Source: Methylococcales bacterium
GTDB taxonomy: Bacteria; Pseudomonadota; Gammaproteobacteria; Methylococcales; Methylomonadaceae
Assembly: GCA_023144875.1 (NCBI GenBank)
Contig: JAGLEW010000014.1
Location: 1-25,823 of the forward strand
Length of the DNA stretch: 25,823 bases
Reading direction: 5' to 3'
The notes beneath the pieces were generated by a model that made no database searches, was not told the origin of the DNA, and worked only from the letters and a program-made list of their open reading frames with translations. Positions 8,511 to 16,313 of the stretch are shown piece by piece. The position numbers were made by a program, and so were the translations under genes. The number at the start of each line of letters is the position of its first letter. The first letter of the stretch is position 1.

Positions 8511-9983
8511 ATGGCCGCACTTTTAGAACAACGCCGTGCAGGTATGCTGTTGCATATCACTTCTTTACCTGGAAATTACGCAAAAGGCGACATGGGCAAA
8601 GAAGCCCATCATTTCATCAATTTCCTACAAAATGCAGGCGTCACCGTCTGGCAAACACTCCCCTTAGGTGTCCCTCATAACGATGGCTCACCGTATCAAT
8701 GTTTATCCGCTCACGCAGGAAACCCTGGTCTAATCAGCTTAGAAGCATTAAAAGAAAAAGGCTGGCTAGAAGCATCAGATCATTGCGACCACTGCGAAGC
8801 TGAGAATAATTTCACTAAAAAATGCTTACTAACCAAAGCCTTTTACGCCTTTCAATCAAAAGCCAGCCAAGAAGATAAGGACCGTTTTGAAGAGTTTTGT
8901 GTTGAAAAATCGGATTGGTTAGACGACTTTGCTTTATTCATGGCCTTTAGAGCCGAATTTAATTTTCGTTGCTGGACAGAATGGCCAGAAGCTATCAAGC
9001 AGCGACGTGTAAAAGCCTTACGAGAAGCACGAGAGCGTTTAAAACACTTTATAGAAGTGGTTAAATTTGAACAATATATATTTTTTCGACAATGGCATGC
9101 CTTAAAAAAAGTCGCCGAAGCACATAATGTATTATTACTAGGCGATATTCCTATCTTTGTCTCTTATGACAGCGTTGATGTGTGGGTTAACCGTAAAGTT
9201 TTTAAATTAGAAAAATCAGGAGAAATGTCCGTCGTTGCAGGGGTTCCGCCTGATTATTTTTCTCAAACAGGTCAACGATGGGGCAATCCACATTATCAGT
9301 GGAAATATTTACAAAAAACGGGGTTTAAATGGTGGATACAACGTTTAGAAACGCAGCTCGAATTATTTGATATTGTCCGTATTGATCATTTTCGAGGCTT
9401 AGAGGCCGCGTGGGAAATTCCATCAACAGAAAGAACTGCCATTAATGGTGAATGGGTCAAAGCACCAGGAAAACCATTGTTAACTGCCATCCAAAAACAT
9501 TTTGGTGAAATTCCATTAGTTGCCGAAGATTTAGGTGAAATCACGGAAGAAGTTGACCAGCTTCGAATGGACTTTAATTTGCCTGGTATGAAAATTTTAC
9601 ATTTCGCCTTTAGTGATACCGCTGAGAACCCTTATTTACCCCATAACTACGAAGCTAATAGTGTCGTTTACACAGGAACGCATGATAATGACACCACGCT
9701 AGGGTGGTATAACCCTTTGAGTAATAATGAAAAAAAACATATTTACGAACTCCTAGGAGCATCAAAAGAAGCCATGCCGTGGGCATTAATTCAAACCGCT
9801 TTAGCCTCTGTTTCTAATCTTGCAGTTATTCCACTACAGGATATCTTAGAGCTTGATTCTAAAGGGCGAATGAACACCCCTGGCACAACACAAGGCAATT
9901 GGAATTGGCGCTTTCAGTGGTCTCAATTAACGGATGATAAAGCACATAAACTATCACACTTAATTAAATTATTTGGCCGATAA
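8511..9983 (+). CDS. malQ: 4-alpha-glucanotransferase (amylomaltase, GH77)
   Basis: MalQ moves alpha-1,4-linked glucan segments between maltodextrins and releases glucose; in a glycogen locus it recycles short chains. The N-terminus LEQRRAGMLLHITSLPG is typical of GH77. The three catalytic acids are visible (numbered from the ATG): nucleophile Asp292 in IVRIDHFRG, acid/base Glu339 in LVAEDLGEIT, and Asp392 in YTGTHDNDTT, close to Thermus amylomaltase positions 293, 340 and 395. Length is 490 residues, the short bacterial amylomaltase form without the extra N-terminal domains of E. coli MalQ. I chose ATG 8511 because AAGG ends 10 bases upstream; an in-frame TTG at 8502 lies too close to that site. 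The gene follows GH57 after 67 bases holding the alternative hairpins. Confidence 0.95.
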   Translation: MAALLEQRRAGMLLHITSLPGNYAKGDMGKEAHHFINFLQNAGVTVWQTLPLGVPHNDGSPYQCLSAHAGNPGLISLEALKEKGWLEASDHCDHCEAENNFTKKCLLTKAFYAFQSKASQEDKDRFEEFCVEKSDWLDDFALFMAFRAEFNFRCWTEWPEAIKQRRVKALREARERLKHFIEVVKFEQYIFFRQWHALKKVAEAHNVLLLGDIPIFVSYDSVDVWVNRKVFKLEKSGEMSVVAGVPPDYFSQTGQRWGNPHYQWKYLQKTGFKWWIQRLETQLELFDIVRIDHFRGLEAAWEIPSTERTAINGEWVKAPGKPLLTAIQKHFGEIPLVAEDLGEITEEVDQLRMDFNLPGMKILHFAFSDTAENPYLPHNYEANSVVYTGTHDNDTTLGWYNPLSNNEKKHIYELLGASKEAMPWALIQTALASVSNLAVIPLQDILELDSKGRMNTPGTTQGNWNWRFQWSQLTDDKAHKLSHLIKLFGR

Positions 9984-10008
9984 ATTCTTTCAAAGTTGGT
10001 AAAACACT

Positions 10009-10737
10009 ATGTTAAAAAAATTATCTTTTATCTTCTTAATCCCTTTTGTTTTAGCCTCGTGTAGCCACTACAGCAATAAAGTATCCCCCGTGCCATTGCC
10101 TGCACTTGAAAGCGATCATGTCAATGTGGATGGAGTTCTATTAATCGCACGTTCCTATGTCGATGAAGATATTGCTCAAAAAGCATTTGGCTTTGATATT
10201 CGCGGCGCAGGTTTATTACCCGTGAAAGTGGTCATTGAAAATCAAAGTAATGATAGTGTACAACTGCTGGGTAAACAAACTTTTTTATTAGATAAAAAAG
10301 GGCAAGCATGGCCTTTATTAACCGCCACTCAAGCCAATAATAGAATCACCGATCAAATACAAATTGTTGAAACGGCACTAGGCACAGGCACCTCAACGGT
10401 ATTAATGGGGGCCGCTGGCGCAATTGCAGGGCTTGCTATCGGGGTATTAACCGGTGACAACCTTGGGGAAGCCGCTATGAAAGGCGCGGTTTTAGGCGGC
10501 GCATCAGGAATAATTTATGGCACGGCTTCACAACACAGTAAAGCAGGGCAAAGTATTGCCTATGATATTAGTAAAAAATCATTTAACAACCAACCAATTA
10601 TCGCAGGTGCATTAGCGCATGGCTATTTATTCTTTCCAGGACTAGAAGAAGCCGAATCAACTCAAATATTACGTTTATCGCTCATGATTAAAGGCCGACC
10701 TCAAGTGGTTAATATCAGCCTTCCCCCCATCCATTAA
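10009..10737 (+). CDS. Predicted lipoprotein with glycine-rich hydrophobic segment, function unknown
   Basis: Residues 1-17 form a lipoprotein signal (MLKKLSFIFLIPFVLAS), with a lipobox LASC and Cys18 as the lipidation site. Ser at +2 suggests the outer membrane by the usual sorting rule. The mature part begins with a soluble beta-rich region (about 35-110). A glycine- and alanine-rich hydrophobic stretch at about 125-173 (MGAAGAIAGLAIGVLTG and KGAVLGGASGIIYG) resembles glycine-zipper segments of envelope proteins. A further soluble region ends the 242 residues. I do not recognise a named family. The start has only a weak ribosome binding site, but the signal peptide fixes it. It lies 25 bases after malQ and 4 bases before folA, so it is probably co-transcribed, but neither neighbour suggests a role. 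Confidence 0.8.
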   Translation: MLKKLSFIFLIPFVLASCSHYSNKVSPVPLPALESDHVNVDGVLLIARSYVDEDIAQKAFGFDIRGAGLLPVKVVIENQSNDSVQLLGKQTFLLDKKGQAWPLLTATQANNRITDQIQIVETALGTGTSTVLMGAAGAIAGLAIGVLTGDNLGEAAMKGAVLGGASGIIYGTASQHSKAGQSIAYDISKKSFNNQPIIAGALAHGYLFFPGLEEAESTQILRLSLMIKGRPQVVNISLPPIH

Positions 10738-10741
10738 TGCT

Positions 10742-11251
10742 ATGAAAATTTCCCTAATTGTTGCGATGGCAAACAATCGCATCATTGGTAAAAATAATAA
10801 AATGCCGTGGCATTTATCGGCAGATTTAAAAAAATTCAAACAAACCACCCTTGGCAACCCCATCTTAATGGGACGAAAAACTCATGAGTCCATCGGACGA
10901 GTCTTACCCGAACGTAAAAATATTATCATCAGCCATAACCCACACTATCAATCTAAAGGTTGTGAAGTCTTTAACCATATAGAAGGTGCGCTGGAAAATC
11001 TAGCCAACGCTAATCATACCGAAGTTTTTATTATCGGTGGGGCAGGCTTTTACCAGTCCATGCTACCTCACGCAACAACACTGTACCTTACCGAAATTCA
11101 TAAAGCATTTTCAGGCGATACTTATTTTCCAGAAATTAACGTGGATGAATGGCAAGAGTTAGCACGAAATAATATAAATAACGACCCCCTCGTGGATTTT
11201 ACTTATAGCTTTGTCACCTTAAAAAGAAAGGAAAAAATTAATGAAATTTAA
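10742..11251 (+). CDS. folA: Dihydrofolate reductase
   Basis: FolA reduces dihydrofolate to tetrahydrofolate with NADPH, supplying thymidylate and one-carbon metabolism. The 169 residues fit the bacterial family (E. coli 159). Visible motifs are MKISLIVAMANNRIIGKNNK, the substrate loop MPWHLSADLKKFK with Asp28 (equivalent to E. coli Asp27), the cofactor segment LMGRKTHESIGRVLP, and the glycine-rich VFIIGGAGFYQSML followed by LYLTEIH. No catalytic residue is missing. It lies 4 bases after the lipoprotein gene and overlaps the next gene by 11 bases; no clear Shine-Dalgarno is seen, so translation may be coupled to the gene upstream. Confidence 0.96.
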   Translation: MKISLIVAMANNRIIGKNNKMPWHLSADLKKFKQTTLGNPILMGRKTHESIGRVLPERKNIIISHNPHYQSKGCEVFNHIEGALENLANANHTEVFIIGGAGFYQSMLPHATTLYLTEIHKAFSGDTYFPEINVDEWQELARNNINNDPLVDFTYSFVTLKRKEKINEI

Positions 11252-11444
11252 CCCTTGTATTGACCAATGCACCCATGATGGAACCCATTGCCAAGGCTGT
11301 GGACGAAGTCATGAAGACATTATCAAAACTAAAAAAATGGTCATGGCACTGGTGAATTTTGCCCAAGAAAAAAACTATGACAACATTAAGGATTTTTCAA
11401 ACGCCGTTGGTGCGACTCTTCTAAAAAAATTAAGCGCAAAATAA
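11241..11444 (+). CDS. DUF1289-type small Cys-rich protein
   Basis: This 67-residue protein starts MKFNPCIDQCTHDGTHCQGC, with Cys6, Cys10, Cys17 and Cys20 followed by GRSHEDI. That pattern (PCI-C-C-GCGR plus an acidic residue) is the DUF1289 signature; the family is widespread in proteobacteria, and its four cysteines are presumed to bind metal. After the cluster comes a helical tail (about 30-67) with many lysines in place of the usual short tryptophan-containing end, so it is a divergent member. No function is established. The ATG overlaps the folA end by 11 bases, and its stop lies one base before the next ATG, so it is part of a tight folA cluster. Confidence 0.75.
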   Translation: MKFNPCIDQCTHDGTHCQGCGRSHEDIIKTKKMVMALVNFAQEKNYDNIKDFSNAVGATLLKKLSAK

Positions 11445-11445
11445 A

Positions 11446-11892
11446 ATGGCCTTTTGGGAAACCAAGACTCTCGCACAAATGACCACCGCCGAGTGGGAAT
11501 CGTTGTGTGATAGTTGCGGAAAATGTTGCTTAGTTAAGCTTGAAGATGAAGACACAGAAGCGGTTTATTTTACACAGGTTGTCTGCGATTTGATTGAGCT
11601 TAAAACAGGACGTTGCAGCCAATATGAAAACCGCTGCACCTTAGTGCCCGAATGTATTGATTTAAAACAAACACCTGATTTTAAAGATTATCAATGGTTG
11701 CCCAAAACCTGTGCTTACCGCCTATTAGCCGATGGAAAGCCATTGCCTTCATGGCATCCGCTTATTACAGGCAACCCTGAGAGTATTTATGAGGCTGGCA
11801 TCAGCATTCGCAGTTATGCCATTAAAGAATCGGAAGTTAATGAGGATGATTTAGAAGATTACATTCTGGATTGGGACAATAAAATTATCTAA
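11446..11892 (+). CDS. YcgN/UPF0260 family Cys-cluster protein
   Basis: The 148-residue product matches the YcgN (UPF0260) family: MAFWETKTLAQMTTAEWESL, then the cluster CDSCGKCCLVKLEDEDT with Cys21, 24, 27 and 28, further cysteines at 47, 57, 64 and 70, and Cys89 in LPKTCAYRLL, followed by PSWHPLITG. The family belongs to the YkgJ-type zinc- or iron-binding group; its biochemical role is unknown. It is cytoplasmic, with no signal or membrane segment. It is the last gene of the rightward group and ends one base from the end of the convergent nuclease gene, leaving no room for a separate terminator. Confidence 0.88.
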   Translation: MAFWETKTLAQMTTAEWESLCDSCGKCCLVKLEDEDTEAVYFTQVVCDLIELKTGRCSQYENRCTLVPECIDLKQTPDFKDYQWLPKTCAYRLLADGKPLPSWHPLITGNPESIYEAGISIRSYAIKESEVNEDDLEDYILDWDNKII

Positions 11893-11893
11893 A

Positions 11894-12448
11894 CTACCAT
11901 TTCGATTTTTTGCCTCCGTCGTATGATTTTGCTAGTTTTTTTTCAATTAAAATTTTTGCCAAATCACGCCGATCACAAAAAACAGTTGCTAATAATCGAC
12001 CATATTTATCTTTAGTATTCACATTGTATAAATGTACTTGCCGCGCATTTGTGATTTCTTCTATAGCCAATTCTTTGGCTTTTAAGGCCTTTTTTTTAAT
12101 TCGAGGGTTTTTATCGCGCATTTCAGGCGTATCAATGCCTCGAATACGAATTCCGACAGGCTGTTTATCAATAGGCCGATGACCTTTAACATGCGCAAAA
12201 AAAGTATCACCATCATAAACACGGTCTATTTTTCGGACTTTCGTATGCCAAATGCAATTGGATAATTTTTCAGGCAAAGGATCACGGCGCTGGCGAAAAA
12301 ATCGAATAATTCGGACCAATAACCATAGAAATAGAATAATCGCCAGTAATAAATAAACCCCATCGCGCGGGTTTTCAAGAAAATAGATGACCCAATTCAA
12401 CAATAGGGACTTATAATCCAAACTCAAATAATAATTTAATTGAAACAT
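11894..12448 (-). CDS. Membrane-anchored thermonuclease (SNase-like) family protein
   Basis: One strong membrane segment lies at about 31-49 (VYLLLAIILFLWLLVRII), followed by a basic stretch (RFFRQRR) and an SNase-like domain from about 66 to 178. Active-site residues known from staphylococcal nuclease are all present: Asp81 in VYDGDTF, Arg101, Asp106 and Glu109 in GIRIRGIDTPEM, and Arg151 in DKYGRLLA. It should therefore be a Ca-dependent endonuclease acting on DNA or RNA. By the positive-inside rule the basic stretch puts the nuclease domain on the cytoplasmic side, unusual for a family often secreted. The ATG at 12446-12448 has AGGA 10 bases upstream and lies 38 bases inside the preceding gene. 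The role is unknown; it is the last gene of the glnE-ntrYX group. Confidence 0.88.
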   Translation of the reverse strand: MFQLNYYLSLDYKSLLLNWVIYFLENPRDGVYLLLAIILFLWLLVRIIRFFRQRRDPLPEKLSNCIWHTKVRKIDRVYDGDTFFAHVKGHRPIDKQPVGIRIRGIDTPEMRDKNPRIKKKALKAKELAIEEITNARQVHLYNVNTKDKYGRLLATVFCDRRDLAKILIEKKLAKSYDGGKKSKW

Positions 12449-12776
12449 AGAGAATTAATCCTATTACCAATAAATAGCCACCGAATACTGACGGTGATTG
12501 CCAAAACGATTGCCACAGCGTTTTATGTTCGCCTTTAATTTTTTTTTCTAAATACGCCTCTCGCTGGGAACGATAGCGATACTGGTGATACTCTTGCAAT
12601 AATTGTTGCGCTTGCTTAACTTGAAACTCATCCTTCAACCACAAAGCAGGCATCGACACCCCCCAATTGCCCGCATTTGTTTCATAAAAATCAATTTCAT
12701 GATGAGTTAAAAGGTCTCGAATTTCAAAAGCTTCCTCTTCAGGTACGCCTCTTAGGGAAAATAATAAAAAGGCCAT
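12411..12776 (-). CDS. DUF6164-like protein with C-terminal membrane segment
   Basis: This 121-residue protein has a soluble N-terminal domain (1-66) with LLFSLRGVPEEEAFEIRDLL and DFYETNAGNWGVSMPALWL, a pattern I recall from the DUF6164 family, whose domain resembles DUF2007-type folds. A basic amphipathic linker follows (67-88) and one membrane helix at about 96-118 (SVFGGYLLVIGLILYVSIKL). The ATG lies one base after the ntrX stop, and the 3' end overlaps the nuclease gene by 38 bases, so it belongs to the same transcript. No function is known. The family name is from memory and should be treated as moderate. Confidence 0.75.
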   Translation of the reverse strand: MAFLLFSLRGVPEEEAFEIRDLLTHHEIDFYETNAGNWGVSMPALWLKDEFQVKQAQQLLQEYHQYRYRSQREAYLEKKIKGEHKTLWQSFWQSPSVFGGYLLVIGLILYVSIKLLFEFGL

Positions 12777-12777
12777 C

Positions 12778-14136
12778 TTAACGTTTAATATTTAAAGCGT
12801 GTAGCTTTCTATAAAGGTGGGTACGTTCCATTTCAATCGCCGCCGCCAATTTTGCCACACTGCCTGAATTTTGTTCAAAATGGTATTCTAAATACGATTT
12901 TTCAAAATGCTCCCGTGCTTCCTTTAACGGTAAATTAAAAAATTCAGGAATTGAATCTAATGAAGGCGTTTCAGCAATTGATCCGAGTGCATTTTTAACT
13001 TCTTCCAGTTCAATTTCACTCCCTACCCCTAAAATCATTAAACGCTGTACCAAATTTTTCAACTCACGAGTATTACCATGCCAACTATAATTGCGTAAAA
13101 AATTTTGAGCCGCCATTGAAAATTTTCGAAAGGGTAATTTCTCCATTTTAATGAAATAATCCACATAAAAAGTCAATAAACTCGGCACATCTTCGCTGTG
13201 TTCACGTAATGGCTTAATATCTAAGGTCACTACATTCAATAAATAATACAAGTCCTGCTGAAAACGCCCTGCACTGACTTCATCTTCCAATGCAACTCGT
13301 GTTGAGGCAATAATATTAATGTCCACATGAATAGCATGGTTACCACCGACTCTTAAAAAAGAATTGGATTCCAGTGCATTAAAAAGCCGTGATTGCGTCG
13401 CCTGATCCATTTCTGAAATTTTATCTAAAAATAAAGTGCCTCCATGCGCTTGTTCTAATAAACCTTGATGAATAACCCCATTTTCTTCCTTACCAAAAAA
13501 TTCCACCGCCGAATTTTCAGGGGCTATGTTACCAACAGATACCTCAATAAAAGCCCCATCACGCCGTGCGCTATGATGATGAAGATAGCGTGCATAAAGC
13601 TTTTTACCAACCCCAGCCTCACCCACAAATAAAACCCGCACTTCATGTTGAGCGAGGCGTTTTAATTGTTCTTTCAGGCGTTCAACGGTGGCACTTTTAC
13701 CCACAGGTTCCACCTCAAATAATAATTGCTGTTTAAGCCCTGCATTTTCTTGTTGCAAATAACTGGCTTCTAAAGCACGATCAACCGTTAATAACAATTT
13801 TGCCAATGACAGTGGTTTTTCTAAAAAATCATACGCCCCTAATCGAGTCGCTTCCACCGCCGTTTCAATTGAACCATGCCCTGACATCACTACCACAGGG
13901 CATAAAGGCGTGTCTTCTTGTCCCCATTGTTTTAACAAAGTGATTCCATCGGTATCGGGCATCCAAATATCTAATAAAATTAACTGTGGATCATTTTGTT
14001 GTTTTAATTCACAAGCCTTTTGAGCATTTTCAGCCATCGAAACATCATAGCCTTCATCTTCTAAAATTTCAGAAACCAACTGCCTAATGTCAGGCTCATC
14101 ATCAACCACCAAAATATGCGGAATTTGTTTGCTCAT
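12778..14136 (-). CDS. ntrX: NtrX-like response regulator with degenerate AAA+ domain
   Basis: The order is a receiver domain (about 5-120), AAA+ domain (about 145-370) and Fis-type helix-turn-helix (about 405-452), as in NtrX. The receiver is complete: acidic pair in VVDDEPD, phospho-acceptor Asp56 in LILLDIWMP, MSGHG and Lys107 in LEKPL. The Fis helix ends ERTHLYRKLHALNI. The AAA+ domain is odd. Walker A is GEAGVGKK; the GAFTGA loop is absent (FFGKEENGVIHQGLLEQA instead); Walker B reads LFLDKISEM, with Lys239 replacing the catalytic Glu; and GRFQQDLYYLLNV has Gln293 and Leu299 where the two arginine-finger residues belong. It probably binds DNA in response to phosphorylation but does not remodel sigma-54 polymerase. 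Loss of the GAFTGA loop is known in NtrX proteins; the other losses look further advanced. The ATG at 14136 is preferred over a GTG three codons earlier. Confidence 0.88.
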   Translation of the reverse strand: MSKQIPHILVVDDEPDIRQLVSEILEDEGYDVSMAENAQKACELKQQNDPQLILLDIWMPDTDGITLLKQWGQEDTPLCPVVVMSGHGSIETAVEATRLGAYDFLEKPLSLAKLLLTVDRALEASYLQQENAGLKQQLLFEVEPVGKSATVERLKEQLKRLAQHEVRVLFVGEAGVGKKLYARYLHHHSARRDGAFIEVSVGNIAPENSAVEFFGKEENGVIHQGLLEQAHGGTLFLDKISEMDQATQSRLFNALESNSFLRVGGNHAIHVDINIIASTRVALEDEVSAGRFQQDLYYLLNVVTLDIKPLREHSEDVPSLLTFYVDYFIKMEKLPFRKFSMAAQNFLRNYSWHGNTRELKNLVQRLMILGVGSEIELEEVKNALGSIAETPSLDSIPEFFNLPLKEAREHFEKSYLEYHFEQNSGSVAKLAAAIEMERTHLYRKLHALNIKR

Positions 14137-14168
14137 AGTATTCACTTTTAAAAATTATAACGCTAAAA

Positions 14169-16313
14169 TTAGCTCAGACAGGGCAGTTGAAAAATAAACC
14201 CCGCGCCTTGTTTATACTGACAATCCACCCAAATTATTCCACCATGTTCTTCAATAATTTTTTTAACAATTGCCAACCCTAAACCCGTCCCTTTTACTTT
14301 TGAAGTCACATAAGGCTCAAAAACAGTCTCAAGTTTATCACTATTAATACCACAGCCATGATCATAAACCCCTAATTCAACATAATGGGCATTATGGCGC
14401 TCAATAGCGTTCAAACTTATTTCAATTAATCCCTCGCCTTTCATAGCCTCTTGCGCATTTTTTAACAAATTATGCAACACTTGACGAATCGTCACAGGGT
14501 CTGCTTGTATCCATGTATTTTTAGCGTTATTCACCAATGTCACGTGGATGTTTTCCTGTGTTTGATAAAGTACCAATAATTCTTGAACCAAATGATATAA
14601 ATCTAAGGCTTCGGTTTGTTTTTTCGAAGGACGAGCATACTCTGAAAAATCATTCACCATCCGCTTCATCGCTTCAACTTGCTGAACAATGGTATGGGTT
14701 GAATTCTTCAACATAGTGGCAGATGGGGGGGATAATTCTTTGGATAATTTATGTTGTAATCGTTCCGCCGCCAATTGAATTGGAGTTAAAGGGTTTTTAA
14801 TTTCATGCGCTAGCCTACGAGCAACCTCCCCCCACGCGGCATTTTTTTGCGCTTGAATTAAATCAGTTAAATCATCAAAAACAACGACTGCTCCAACCAA
14901 CCCGCCTTTTTGTGAAAATAAAGGCTTACCACGACACAGTAATTCTTGCGGACGACTTCCCCCCAAAAAAGTAATGCGTTGTTGCCATGTGGTTTTATTT
15001 TCTTTAATCAGTGTCAACACCGTATTTAAAAAAATCGTTAACTCAGTTGGCTGTTTTGCGGTATTAGCGGCCATGTATCTAGAAAAACAAGTTTGATCGC
15101 AATGCAAAATTCTAAAAGCCGCTTGATTACTGGTACGAATTTTAAAATCACTATCAAAACTCATCACTCCTGCATTGACATTTTCTAAAATGGATTCTAA
15201 ATACGCCCGTTGTTGTTCCACTTCTAAACTGGCATTACGAGCAATATTTCTTGAATGTGCAATTCGTTGTGTCATTTGATTAAAGGATTCGACTAAAAAA
15301 CCCAAATCATCTTGTGCCATTACAGGTAATAATTGTTCATAATGCCCATCAGCCACTGCCTTTGTGCCTTTCACCAACTCTTTAACCGGCGAAATAATAT
15401 GCCGAATACTCACAAAAGCAATCCAAATAGCCGCCAATAAACTCAGTAATAACACCAATAATAATGCCAATAAAAAACTCTTTTTTAATGAATCTTGTAA
15501 AAAATTCATTTCTTGATAGCGTACCGATGCAAACTCAATTGAATCAGCTAAATCTGACATTCGCACGGGAATCGGGTAAATCACCTGTAAATAACGAGGA
15601 TTATCGCCTTTAATAAGCGTTAGCACTTGAATATTCAGTCCATCATTATCATTCGTATTGAGACGAATATAATTATTTTCTTGCCGCAACTGTATCCACA
15701 CATATTCATCGGGGATTGAGGGTAAAATATCATGCGTATTAATACTACTAAAGGCAATAATTCGCCCTTGCTTCGTAAAAAGTGTGGTTTCTAATGCGGA
15801 TAATGATTCCCTAAAACTGCCTAATGTTAAGGCTAATAAGGTTTCATTTTGATTTTTTAAATCTTCAGCTGATTGCTGAGTTTGCTTGAGATACCAACGC
15901 ATTTGTTGGTCTAATGACGCTTGACTTAATTCCAATGCATCTTCCATCGCCTCACCGATTTCAACATTAAATCGACTATCAATGGCTTGATGTAAAAATT
16001 GGATTGAAAAATAAAACACAATACAGGCAGGCACCAGTGCCAATAAAACAAATAAGGATACCATTCGAGTGGTTAAGCGAGAGCCTGCTTCTTTTTTCTT
16101 GAGTTCACGCGCTAAAGAATAAACATTAATGCCAATTAAACCCAGCAAGGCAATCGACCCTAAACTATTAATCAGGATTAATAAAGAATAAATATCACTC
16201 AGATAAGCGGTTTCTTGAGAAGCCGAACTCATTAGTTGCAGCGAGGATATAATTAACCCAAACAGGATAATAATAAAAAGATTAACAGGAATTTTTAAGG
16301 TTCGCTTGTCCAT
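14169..16313 (-). CDS. ntrY: NtrY-like membrane sensor histidine kinase
   Basis: NtrY is the partner kinase of NtrX. Numbered from the ATG at 16311-16313, membrane segments lie at about 8-27, 42-67, 83-105 and 280-303, with a large periplasmic region of about 170 residues between the last two. HAMP (about 304-360), PAS (about 370-485), HisKA and HATPase domains follow. The H-box RRLAHEIKNPLTPIQLAAER holds His503. The ATPase boxes are intact: N-box HNLLKNAQEAM, G1 YDHGCGINS, F-box FEPYVTSKVKG and G2 TGLGLAIVKK. It should therefore autophosphorylate normally, in contrast to its degenerate partner. The ATG overlaps the DUF4390 gene by 19 bases; an in-frame GTG at 16340 would add nine residues and lacks a ribosome binding site. 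The signal sensed is unknown; nitrogen or redox control is known for the family. Confidence 0.93.
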   Translation of the reverse strand: MDKRTLKIPVNLFIIILFGLIISSLQLMSSASQETAYLSDIYSLLILINSLGSIALLGLIGINVYSLARELKKKEAGSRLTTRMVSLFVLLALVPACIVFYFSIQFLHQAIDSRFNVEIGEAMEDALELSQASLDQQMRWYLKQTQQSAEDLKNQNETLLALTLGSFRESLSALETTLFTKQGRIIAFSSINTHDILPSIPDEYVWIQLRQENNYIRLNTNDNDGLNIQVLTLIKGDNPRYLQVIYPIPVRMSDLADSIEFASVRYQEMNFLQDSLKKSFLLALLLVLLLSLLAAIWIAFVSIRHIISPVKELVKGTKAVADGHYEQLLPVMAQDDLGFLVESFNQMTQRIAHSRNIARNASLEVEQQRAYLESILENVNAGVMSFDSDFKIRTSNQAAFRILHCDQTCFSRYMAANTAKQPTELTIFLNTVLTLIKENKTTWQQRITFLGGSRPQELLCRGKPLFSQKGGLVGAVVVFDDLTDLIQAQKNAAWGEVARRLAHEIKNPLTPIQLAAERLQHKLSKELSPPSATMLKNSTHTIVQQVEAMKRMVNDFSEYARPSKKQTEALDLYHLVQELLVLYQTQENIHVTLVNNAKNTWIQADPVTIRQVLHNLLKNAQEAMKGEGLIEISLNAIERHNAHYVELGVYDHGCGINSDKLETVFEPYVTSKVKGTGLGLAIVKKIIEEHGGIIWVDCQYKQGAGFIFQLPCLS

